DNA from: Pseudomonadota bacterium | Lineage (GTDB): Bacteria; Pseudomonadota; Gammaproteobacteria; Berkiellales; Berkiellaceae | DNA length: 44,984 bases | Assembly: GCA_018242045.1 (NCBI GenBank) | Contig: JAFECR010000018.1 | Location: forward strand, 59,370 to 104,353 | Reading direction: 5' to 3' | In this document: positions 23,148 through 30,888 of the stretch, piece by piece | Layout: each line of letters starts with the position of its first letter | Position numbering within the stretch: position 1 is the first letter of the stretch | Translations under genes and position numbers: made by a program | Notes under the pieces: generated by a model | Database searches by the model: none | What the model saw: the letters and a program-made list of their open reading frames with translations, nothing else | Told to the model about the DNA's origin: nothing

Positions 23148-25163
23148 ATGTATACGTTACACATTAAAATGTTAGATGGCAGTACGCTCCCTCTAATGAT
23201 AGAACCCAATATCAGTTTAATTACCTTAAAAAGACAAATTGAAGCAGAATTTCACATTCCGGTAGCACAGCAAAGGCTTATCCATGCAGGTCGGCTTTTT
23301 GCAGACGATCAATTGATCCTCACCCCTGAAATCTTGCATGCACTTACTCGAAATGCAGTTTCTTTTCATTTAGTAATTCGAAATAATAATGGCTTACAGC
23401 ATAATGTAGATGTAAACGTAAATAGTGTATTTGATGAATCAAAATCACAATTGCAGTGGGCAATTTTGCATTTTGCCAATATTAAAGGACAAAAAGAGCA
23501 TCAAATTTCATTAGGAGAAAAAGTTTCCTCTTTACATACATTGCCTTATCATCATGACAACGCTATGAAAGCGTTAGAAGTTTTTAAACGAAGATATGCA
23601 AAAAATGCCAAGAATGCACAAAATAATGCTAAACCAGAAAAAGCTTGTCTGGCTTTGGTTGCTTTATCTAAAGGAACCTATGATAAGGGCCCAACGGATG
23701 AAATTTATCAGGGGTTGGAAGTCACTCATATTTTTCCTACAAATTGTGCTCCCATTCAATATGTGCCGATATTTGCCTTAACCGAAGGCAATTTTGCTAT
23801 TTTTAGAAATGGTAAAATTCAATCAGAGAAATTTGAACAAATCGAAACTCAATTTTTAGAAATATTAGTGAATCACAGAGAGTATTTTATACCTACAGAT
23901 GAGCAACAGCTTAAAAACTTGATAGAATCGCAAGATGAAGGTGGCTTCACACCAGAAGTGATGGCACAGTTGGCAACTAACACCACTTTGACAGTTGAAG
24001 AGCAATCTAGAATTATTCTTTATGTTAAAAGAAATGTAAATGATAGTGACATTCTAAAGGCTTCTTTAGAAGATAAAAAACAATTTTGTGAGGCAATGAG
24101 AAAATTTCTTGCCAAAAAACCAATAGATAACTTTAATGAAAATATAAAAGAAATGATAGATCTTTTTAAGATCCCAGAAGGGAGAGAAGGCGTTTTAATT
24201 AGTTCAAATAGTCATTTTAAAAATGATATGATAAGAACTTACTACAATCAAGCCTTAATGCAAATTGTGACAATGTTAAATGCAGCAGATAAAATTCAAG
24301 AAAGCATTCGTCATAGACAACCTGTAAACAGTCAAAACGCCCTTAGCGCTAAATTTACTTTGAATGTTGAATTTATAGGTGGAAAAAAATTAAATTTAGA
24401 AAAAGAATTAAAAAATGAAATGGAACTGGATAATCATTTTGGGTGGCATGTTACGCCAGAAAGTATTTCTATTGTAAATGCTACTTTTTCAAATGAAGCA
24501 AAAAAGGAATTAAACAAAGTTATACTAAACTTAGCAAAAAATTCATTTGGCATTATTAAACTTGAAATTCAAGAAGGCTTGCTAGATAAAGAAACACAAC
24601 AACAAATTAACGCCATTCTTAATAGGAACAGACAATTTAAGGATAGACAACTCAAAGTCGCTGTTGCTTCTCCCTTGATGGGGATTTTAGTGAATGGCAT
24701 GATACTGAGTTCAATGCCTATAATATTAATGTCTATGGCATTAATAGCTATAGTTTGGCTATTTAATAAACCAATTGCCAGTTTATATAAGCATCGCATT
24801 CTTGATCCATTGGCAGGTGGTATCGTACTCACCTTAGCATGTGCCTCAGCGATATATTTTGGCATATTGGCAAGTACTATCACCTTAATTGCAGGGGTAA
24901 GCGGGCTATTGATTCACCGGCTGCATGAGTATCAAATTAAAAAAGCCATCCTAAAATATCAACAACCTAACATTGTGATGAGTCAAAATGAAATGGATAG
25001 TCGTGAATGCGGCATTGCCGCGAAAAAGGGTTTCACCCCATTTTATTGGCGGCTATCAACTTGGAAAAATCCAGGAGCATATTATGCAGCGCACTATGGT
25101 TCACAAATAATGCCTAATGACATAATACAAGAAAATAATTCAAGAAACAGTCTTATAATGTGA
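23148..25163 (+). CDS. Ubiquitin-like domain protein with C-terminal membrane segments (candidate effector)
   Basis: The first about 80 residues of this 671-residue protein align with ubiquitin along its length: LDGSTLPLMIEP matches the first hairpin, LKRQIEAEFHIP the helix, and QQRLIHAGR (41-49) is nearly identical to ubiquitin 40-48. Positions equivalent to Ile44 and Val70 are Ile45 and Val76; the Lys48 equivalent is Arg49. After FHLVIRNNNG the chain continues, so there is no exposed diglycine end. The middle is soluble and not recognised. Two strongly hydrophobic regions at about 505-537 and 553-588 form a membrane hairpin before an 80-residue tail. The frame is AT-rich like its neighbours. 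It is convergent with two paralogous protease-like genes. Confidence 0.85.
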   Translation: MYTLHIKMLDGSTLPLMIEPNISLITLKRQIEAEFHIPVAQQRLIHAGRLFADDQLILTPEILHALTRNAVSFHLVIRNNNGLQHNVDVNVNSVFDESKSQLQWAILHFANIKGQKEHQISLGEKVSSLHTLPYHHDNAMKALEVFKRRYAKNAKNAQNNAKPEKACLALVALSKGTYDKGPTDEIYQGLEVTHIFPTNCAPIQYVPIFALTEGNFAIFRNGKIQSEKFEQIETQFLEILVNHREYFIPTDEQQLKNLIESQDEGGFTPEVMAQLATNTTLTVEEQSRIILYVKRNVNDSDILKASLEDKKQFCEAMRKFLAKKPIDNFNENIKEMIDLFKIPEGREGVLISSNSHFKNDMIRTYYNQALMQIVTMLNAADKIQESIRHRQPVNSQNALSAKFTLNVEFIGGKKLNLEKELKNEMELDNHFGWHVTPESISIVNATFSNEAKKELNKVILNLAKNSFGIIKLEIQEGLLDKETQQQINAILNRNRQFKDRQLKVAVASPLMGILVNGMILSSMPIILMSMALIAIVWLFNKPIASLYKHRILDPLAGGIVLTLACASAIYFGILASTITLIAGVSGLLIHRLHEYQIKKAILKYQQPNIVMSQNEMDSRECGIAAKKGFTPFYWRLSTWKNPGAYYAAHYGSQIMPNDIIQENNSRNSLIM

Positions 25164-25190
25164 GTACGGTTTAGTTAAGCACACACATCC

Positions 25191-26807
25191 TTAATTACTT
25201 GGCCGATTCTTAGGTAAATATACAAAGGTTGGCTGATTTTTTACGGTGTTATTGTTTCGATAATAAGTCGTATATGATGTATTTTGTGGTTTTAATTTTT
25301 GAATTTGTTCTTCAACATCCTTTATGATTTGCATTAATTGTTGATCTTTCTTAAGGATTTCTTTTACTTTTTCTGGCGCCTCATTGAACAAACGAGAAGC
25401 TTGTCTAACTTCAAGATCATTCTTAATATACCCTTTATTTTTGCCATGATGCTCTTTGATAATGTTGCTAGTTAATGTTGCAAAAAATTGAATTAAATCA
25501 GGGTGAGTTGTATCACGCATATTTTGCAAGAGCACCTCTATTTCTCTGCGTCGAATAAAAGCGGTAATACGTTTATATTTAGATCTTTTATATTCTTGCT
25601 GAGATATAGCAATGATTTCACTGGGCAATGCATTCGCGCTTGCTTGAGTAAGCACATTCATACCTTCCATAGAGGCTTTGGGATTTGCCATAGAGCAATT
25701 GCTATGTTTTTGTGCCTTTGATCTAAACTTCACTAAGGGTATATTGAGATCGACAATTTGATTTAAAATTTTCAACGTTTCTTGAGCAGAATCAGGTGTT
25801 TGAGTTAATTGTTTAAAAAAAGTTTCATTGACTTTACTCACATCTTTGATTTCATAAATTTTACTGCCAAACTGAAGATCTCCTGCTATGCCCCGGTTAG
25901 TATAAATCATATACTTGCCTAAAAAAGCAACGCCAATACAATGACCAACCCATTCGTGGGCTAGAAAAGTTAATTCATTATTTTGATATCTTTGATAGAA
26001 CGTAAGATGCGCATCATCTTTGTATAAACTACTTGCAGGCGCTTTTTTCATCAAGTCGTGACAAGCTTTGAATGATTTTAAAATGGCACTTGTTTCATTA
26101 TCAATAAATTTTTGTGAATAACTTTCAAGGGCTTCTATCAATAATTTCAAAGAATTTTGAGTAAATTCTGCGCGAGGGCTAATAGAACAAGTTTTATTTT
26201 TGACTTGAACATCGATGTGACCATTTAAACCAAGCGCGTGGCCAGCACGCGTGGTCCAGTTAAACATTTCAAGTAAAGGCATTTCAGAGATGGCTTTTTG
26301 AGCTGGATTAAGAAAGTGATAGAGGGTTCTATTTATCCCGCTTTCAAAATCAAAAACAAGATTTTGATCGTTTGCAAGTTCGAGTAAAAGGTTTTTATCG
26401 CAACAATGTGTTAATAACGTTTGATGACGGGTATTACCAACCTCTTTGAGAAGATAAGCAACTTGTTGTTTAAGATATATATTTTTTTTGAAGTGTTCCA
26501 AAATGAGATTTTGTTTATGCGCTGATAATTGAGTTGGGAATAAATTGTATTGAGTGTACGCAGCGATAAAATTTGTTATTGAGCCCATCTTAAAGGATCG
26601 ATTATTGACAAGAATTTGAATACGGTTGTTTTTACTTACTGTATTAATGAAATGAAGCAGCTGATCATCGTCATTAAAAAGACTTAAAGTTGTCAATAGA
26701 TCATTAATAGAAATGTGTTGGGAACAAAGCGTATAATCTTTTGGCAACAGATTTTGTTTGAGTTTTGCTTGGATTTGTCTGATGTTCAGTGGATATGCAT
26801 TTAACAT
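25191..26807 (-). CDS. Hypothetical protein, paralogue 1, with conserved His-Asn-Gln-Cys pattern
   Basis: I recognise no named family. This 538-residue protein is a full-length paralogue of 26966-28576. Conservation peaks in FLAHEWVGHCIGVAFLGKYM with IYTNRG (His284, His289, Cys290, Asn304) and SKAQKHSNCSMANPKA (Gln366, Cys371). A His, then Asn or Asp about 15 residues later, then Gln and Cys is the order of clan CE cysteine proteases and YopJ-type acyltransferases. That makes a catalytic role plausible but unproven. A conserved TAFIRRREIE segment follows and the tail is helical. No signal peptide or membrane span. The ribosome binding site is weak. A diverged MITE copy separates it from its paralogue. 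Confidence 0.78.
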   Translation of the reverse strand: MLNAYPLNIRQIQAKLKQNLLPKDYTLCSQHISINDLLTTLSLFNDDDQLLHFINTVSKNNRIQILVNNRSFKMGSITNFIAAYTQYNLFPTQLSAHKQNLILEHFKKNIYLKQQVAYLLKEVGNTRHQTLLTHCCDKNLLLELANDQNLVFDFESGINRTLYHFLNPAQKAISEMPLLEMFNWTTRAGHALGLNGHIDVQVKNKTCSISPRAEFTQNSLKLLIEALESYSQKFIDNETSAILKSFKACHDLMKKAPASSLYKDDAHLTFYQRYQNNELTFLAHEWVGHCIGVAFLGKYMIYTNRGIAGDLQFGSKIYEIKDVSKVNETFFKQLTQTPDSAQETLKILNQIVDLNIPLVKFRSKAQKHSNCSMANPKASMEGMNVLTQASANALPSEIIAISQQEYKRSKYKRITAFIRRREIEVLLQNMRDTTHPDLIQFFATLTSNIIKEHHGKNKGYIKNDLEVRQASRLFNEAPEKVKEILKKDQQLMQIIKDVEEQIQKLKPQNTSYTTYYRNNNTVKNQPTFVYLPKNRPSN

Positions 26808-26840
26808 GGTGGTTGCCCATTAATTAGCGATTTGACTAAA

Positions 26841-26963
26841 TAATATATAAACGGCGCCGAAGAAGCAACCTTAATGCATGCATTACAACAGGTTTATGAG
26901 TACGCTTATCTGAAACTACCCAGCGTAGGCAACAAAGCCTAAATTCAAAATGGAAAGAGTATA
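26841..26963 (+). repeat. MITE copy D, diverged
   Basis: The right end (26928-26963) is well conserved, including AATGGAAAGAGTATA. A GGCGCCGAA piece matches the left third, while the centre has drifted. It fills the gap between the two paralogues and ends two bases before the stop codon of the 26966-28576 gene. Confidence 0.65.
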
Positions 26964-26965
26964 GA

Positions 26966-28576
26966 TTATCGACAAGGTCGAATCTTTGAAGGGAAACTCG
27001 ACATTTGGTTGTTTTTCGCAAAGTTTTTTCTACGATCATAATTTGAAAGACATGTTTTTTGCAGTTGCAATTCTTGATTTTTTGCTTCTACATAATTCAC
27101 AAGATTCATCAAGTAGGGATCCAAGATGAGGATCTGTTTTACGTTTTCAGGAACCCTATCAAATAAGTACTTGGCTTGTTCAAGTTCAAGCTTATCCTTA
27201 ATATACCCCCTATTTTTACCATGATGTTCATAGATAATGTTGCGGGTTAAGGCTGCAAAAAAATAAATTAATTCAGGATGATTGGCATGCAGCATGCTTT
27301 TCAACAACTCATCTATTTCTCTGCGTCGAATAAAAGTAGTAAGATGTTTATATTTTGTTCTTTTATATTCTTGTTGAAAAAGAGATATGACTTCTTGAGG
27401 TGTGGCATCAGGGCCTACTTGAACAAGCACGATCATAGGTTCAATAGTCGCTTTAGAATTGGCCATTGAGCAAGTACCGCGTTTTTGGGGTTTTGAACGA
27501 AATTTCACTAATGGCATGCTTAAATCAATAATTTTATTTAAAATATTAAAAGTATCTTGAGATGTATTTGATCGTTGCGTTAATTGTTTAAACAGGTTTT
27601 CATTAATATTATTAACGTCTTTAATCTCATAAATTTTACTACCAAAACGAGGATCACCTAAATAGCCTCGGTTGCAATAAATCAGATATTTACCAAAAAA
27701 GGCAAGTCCAATACAATGGCCAACCCAGCAATGAGATAAATAAACTAACTCCTTATTTTGATAACGACGATATAAGACTTGATAAGCCATATCTTTATAT
27801 GGGCCAGTGGTCACATTTTCCATTAACGCAAGACAATTTGTAAAGGCGGTTAAAATGGTGTCGAATATTTTAGAAGGGTGTTTTTGGACATAACTATCAA
27901 CAGCTTGCATTAGCAAGTTGAGAGATATTTGAGGAAATTGTCCAGAAGGTTCAAGCTTATAGGCTCTGTTTTGAAATTGAAATTGAATAAAGCTAGTTAA
28001 ACCAAGGGCATGACCTGCCCGCGAGGTCCAATAATAAATATCAAGTAAAGGTGTTGATGAAGGGTGTTGTTGTTTAGGGTTTAGATGGTAATATAACGCA
28101 GTATTGGCAGCATGGTAAAAACTAAAAACATAATTAGGATCATTTACAAGATTAAACAAAAGCTTTCTATCAAAGCAGTGCTCTAATAATGTATTAAGAT
28201 GTTTAAAATGAACATAATTTATAAGATAGGCAAGTTGTGATTCATGGCGTAAGTTGTTTTTGAAATATTGCAAAATGAGATGCTGCTTGTGTGAAGACAA
28301 CCCAGGAGGTAATAAATCAAGTTGAGCGTAAGCTTGTATAAAATTTGTTATCGAACCCATAGATATGATGTTGTATGCGATAATTTTAATTCTGGCATTA
28401 GTGTATACTTTATCAATAAACTTAAGCATTTGCTGATCGTTATTAAAAAGGCTTAAGGTACTTATTAGACTATAAATAGAAATAAAGGGATTTGAAATGT
28501 AGTATTCTTTGGGGAGTTGATTTCGCGAAATTCTCGTTTGGATGTCTACTAGACTCAGTGATTGTGAATATATCAT
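26966..28576 (-). CDS. Hypothetical protein, paralogue 2, with conserved His-Asn-Gln-Cys pattern
   Basis: This 536-residue paralogue of the 25191-26807 protein aligns end to end with few gaps. The candidate catalytic positions are conserved at the same spacing: His287 (WVGHCIGLAFFGKYL), Asn302 (CNRG), Gln364 and Cys369 (QKRGTCSMANSKA). His to Cys is 82 residues in both. Other shared blocks are MGSITNFI, RAGHALGL, FGSKIYEIKDV and EHHGKN-GYIK. The pair probably arose by tandem duplication and has diverged substantially. It lies 31 bases downstream of scoB on the same strand, but a functional link is unlikely. It may have its own promoter. Confidence 0.78.
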   Translation of the reverse strand: MIYSQSLSLVDIQTRISRNQLPKEYYISNPFISIYSLISTLSLFNNDQQMLKFIDKVYTNARIKIIAYNIISMGSITNFIQAYAQLDLLPPGLSSHKQHLILQYFKNNLRHESQLAYLINYVHFKHLNTLLEHCFDRKLLFNLVNDPNYVFSFYHAANTALYYHLNPKQQHPSSTPLLDIYYWTSRAGHALGLTSFIQFQFQNRAYKLEPSGQFPQISLNLLMQAVDSYVQKHPSKIFDTILTAFTNCLALMENVTTGPYKDMAYQVLYRRYQNKELVYLSHCWVGHCIGLAFFGKYLIYCNRGYLGDPRFGSKIYEIKDVNNINENLFKQLTQRSNTSQDTFNILNKIIDLSMPLVKFRSKPQKRGTCSMANSKATIEPMIVLVQVGPDATPQEVISLFQQEYKRTKYKHLTTFIRRREIDELLKSMLHANHPELIYFFAALTRNIIYEHHGKNRGYIKDKLELEQAKYLFDRVPENVKQILILDPYLMNLVNYVEAKNQELQLQKTCLSNYDRRKNFAKNNQMSSFPSKIRPCR

Positions 28577-28607
28577 GACGGTTCTTAATATTATTTACTA
28601 ATTTATT

Positions 28608-29264
28608 TTATAATTTTATTTCAGGCACGTTTGTTGGCACAATCAACGTTCCTGCTGTTTTTGCTTTTATTTCATCAACACTAACGCCAGGTGCTCTTTC
28701 TAATAGATGAAAGGCATTGTTTTTGACCTCAAGCACGCCAAGATCGGTGACAATTTTCCGGACACAGTTTGCCCCAGTTAAAGGAAGTGCGCATTGAGGT
28801 AATAATTTAGATTCCCCCTCTTTGTTAGCATGAGCCATGGCAACAATGATATTGTTTGCGCTAGCAACCAAATCCATGGCGCCGCCCATCCCTTTGACTA
28901 ATTTGCCAGGGATCATCCAAGAGGCAATGTTGCCGTGGACATCAACTTCAAAAGCACCAAGCACGGTTAAATCGATATGCCCGCCTCGAATCATGGCAAA
29001 GCTTTCAGCCGATGAAAAAAAACTTGCCCCAATGGCAGCAGTGACAGTTTCTTTGCCAGCATTGATAAGATCAGGATCAACTTCGTTTTCCTTCGGGTAA
29101 GGGCCCATTGCGAGCAGGCCATTTTCTGATTGAAAACAAACCTCGATCCCTTTTGGAATATAGTTGGCAACTAAGGTCGGAATGCCAATGCCAAGATTAA
29201 CATAAAAGCCATCTTTGAGTTCTTGAGCAATGCGCATTGCAATTTGTTCGCGCGAAAGTGCCAT
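28608..29264 (-). CDS. scoB: 3-oxoacid (succinyl-CoA:acetoacetate) CoA-transferase subunit B
   Basis: SCOT transfers CoA from succinyl-CoA to acetoacetate. The B subunit carries the catalytic glutamate in FQSENGLLAMGP (Glu47) and the family start GFYVNLGIGIPTLVANYIP. At 218 residues it is normal size. The gene follows scoA by 12 bases and ends the leucine/ketone cluster. It links both tyrosine- and leucine-derived acetoacetate to acetyl-CoA. Confidence 0.95.
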   Translation of the reverse strand: MALSREQIAMRIAQELKDGFYVNLGIGIPTLVANYIPKGIEVCFQSENGLLAMGPYPKENEVDPDLINAGKETVTAAIGASFFSSAESFAMIRGGHIDLTVLGAFEVDVHGNIASWMIPGKLVKGMGGAMDLVASANNIIVAMAHANKEGESKLLPQCALPLTGANCVRKIVTDLGVLEVKNNAFHLLERAPGVSVDEIKAKTAGTLIVPTNVPEIKL

Positions 29265-29276
29265 AGGGTTTTCCTT

Positions 29277-29975
29277 TTATTTTGAAATCATTTTACGTTC
29301 AATACGCTTTTCAAATTTACCAAGAATAACGCGATTAACATAAATACCAGGCGTATGAATAAAATTAGGATCTAATTCGCCAGGTTCGACAATTTCCTCT
29401 ACCTCAGCAACAGTAATTTTGCCTGCTGTGGCCATAATGGGGTTAAAATTCATGGCTGTTTTTCGATAAATTAAATTACCATAACTATCGGCCTTCCAGG
29501 CTTTAATAAAAGAAAAATCAGCGGTTAAGGATTCTTCTAAAATATAATTTTTGCCATTATAAACGGCATTTTGCTTTTTTTCAGATACGACAGTGGCATA
29601 ACCCGTTGGGGTGTAAAAAGCGGGGATCCCAGCGCCGCCAGCTCGGATTTTTTCTGCTAGCGTGCCTTGTGGCGTGAGTTTTACTTCCATTTCACCACTG
29701 AGCAGCAGCTGCTCAAAAAGTGCATTTTCACCGACATAGGAAGCAATCATGGTTTTAATCTGGCGTTTTGCTAATAAAAGACCAAGCCCAAAACCGTCGA
29801 TGCCGGCATTGTTAGAAATGCAGGTTAGGTCCTTAACCCCCAATTGTTGTACTTTGGCAATCAGCCCTTCAGGGATCCCACACAAGCCAAAACCGCCAAA
29901 CATTAATGTCATGTTGTCTTTAAGACCTGCACAGGCTTCATCATAGGAAGAGACGACTTTATTGAACCCTGCCAT
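29277..29975 (-). CDS. scoA: 3-oxoacid CoA-transferase subunit A
   Basis: Partner of ScoB. The 232-residue protein has the subunit A features: [13 protein letters not shown] near the N-terminus, [14 protein letters not shown], and [38 protein letters not shown] near the C-terminus is also characteristic. It lies between hmgL (nine-base gap) and scoB (12-base gap), so acetoacetate made by HMG-CoA lyase is activated by the next enzymes in the operon. Confidence 0.95.
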   Translation of the reverse strand: MAGFNKVVSSYDEACAGLKDNMTLMFGGFGLCGIPEGLIAKVQQLGVKDLTCISNNAGIDGFGLGLLLAKRQIKTMIASYVGENALFEQLLLSGEMEVKLTPQGTLAEKIRAGGAGIPAFYTPTGYATVVSEKKQNAVYNGKNYILEESLTADFSFIKAWKADSYGNLIYRKTAMNFNPIMATAGKITVAEVEEIVEPGELDPNFIHTPGIYVNRVILGKFEKRIERKMISK

Positions 29976-29984
29976 ACTATCTCC

Positions 29985-30881
29985 TTAGGTTTTTTTGGCT
30001 AAAGTAGCTATAGCCACTTTAGAACAATTGGGTCGATTTAGATACTGGCACATATATTCGCCAGCAGAGATTAGTTTATCAATATCGACGCCTGTTTTTA
30101 ATCCTAAGCCATGTAACATATAGATTACATCTTCGCTAGCCACATTGCCTGTAGCGCCCTTAGCGTAAGGGCAACCACCAAGTCCTGCAGCAGCGCTGTC
30201 AATCGTGTGAATGCCTAGTTCAAGGCAAGCTAAAATGTTAGCAAGTGCTTGGCCATAGGTGTCATGAAAATGTAGCGCTAAGGCAGCTGCAGGGATTTCT
30301 TGCAAAAGTTCTTTGACTAATTTTTGCGCACTAAGTGCTGTGCCAACCCCGATAGTGTCCCCTAATGAGATCTGATAGCAACCTGCTTGATATAATTGAC
30401 GAGCAACATTCACAACAGCCTGAGTTTCAATTTTTCCTTCATAGGGACATCCTAAGGCGCAAGAAACATAGCCACGCACTAAAAGGCCTGCGCTGTGCGC
30501 TGTTTGGATCACTGCTTTGTATTCTTCAAGGCTTTGCGCAATAGAACGGTTAATATTTTTTTGCGAGAAAGTTTCTGAGGCTGCAGCAAAAACAGCAATT
30601 TGTTTGACAGGATAATTTAGCACCTTCTCAAGACCATGCATATTGGGGACAAGTACCACAAAGTTGCCTGCAACCTTTGTTAATAGATTGACTAGCTGTT
30701 CGTGATCGCCCATTTGAGGAACCCATTTTGGCGACACAAAACTGGTTGTTTCAATTGTTTTTAATCCGCTTGCTAATAAGCGTTTAATAAATTCAATTTT
30801 AATATCGGTTGGTACAATTTGTTTTTCATTTTGTAACCCATCACGTGGGCCTACTTCAACAATAGTGATAGTTTGTTCCAT
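29985..30881 (-). CDS. mvaB: Hydroxymethylglutaryl-CoA lyase
   Basis: It cleaves HMG-CoA to acetyl-CoA and acetoacetate, the last leucine-specific step. The N-terminal TIM-barrel motif VEVGPRDGLQNEK and the active-site loop GLGGCPYAKGATGNVASED with its catalytic cysteine are present. I start at the ATG at 30881 (298 residues), the usual position before the EVGPRDG motif. The frame extends to a TTG at 30902, which would overlap mccA by 14 bases. HIHD-type metal ligands are seen in LHFHDTYGQA. Confidence 0.95.
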   Translation of the reverse strand: MEQTITIVEVGPRDGLQNEKQIVPTDIKIEFIKRLLASGLKTIETTSFVSPKWVPQMGDHEQLVNLLTKVAGNFVVLVPNMHGLEKVLNYPVKQIAVFAAASETFSQKNINRSIAQSLEEYKAVIQTAHSAGLLVRGYVSCALGCPYEGKIETQAVVNVARQLYQAGCYQISLGDTIGVGTALSAQKLVKELLQEIPAAALALHFHDTYGQALANILACLELGIHTIDSAAAGLGGCPYAKGATGNVASEDVIYMLHGLGLKTGVDIDKLISAGEYMCQYLNRPNCSKVAIATLAKKT

Positions 30882-30888
30882 ATTTGGC

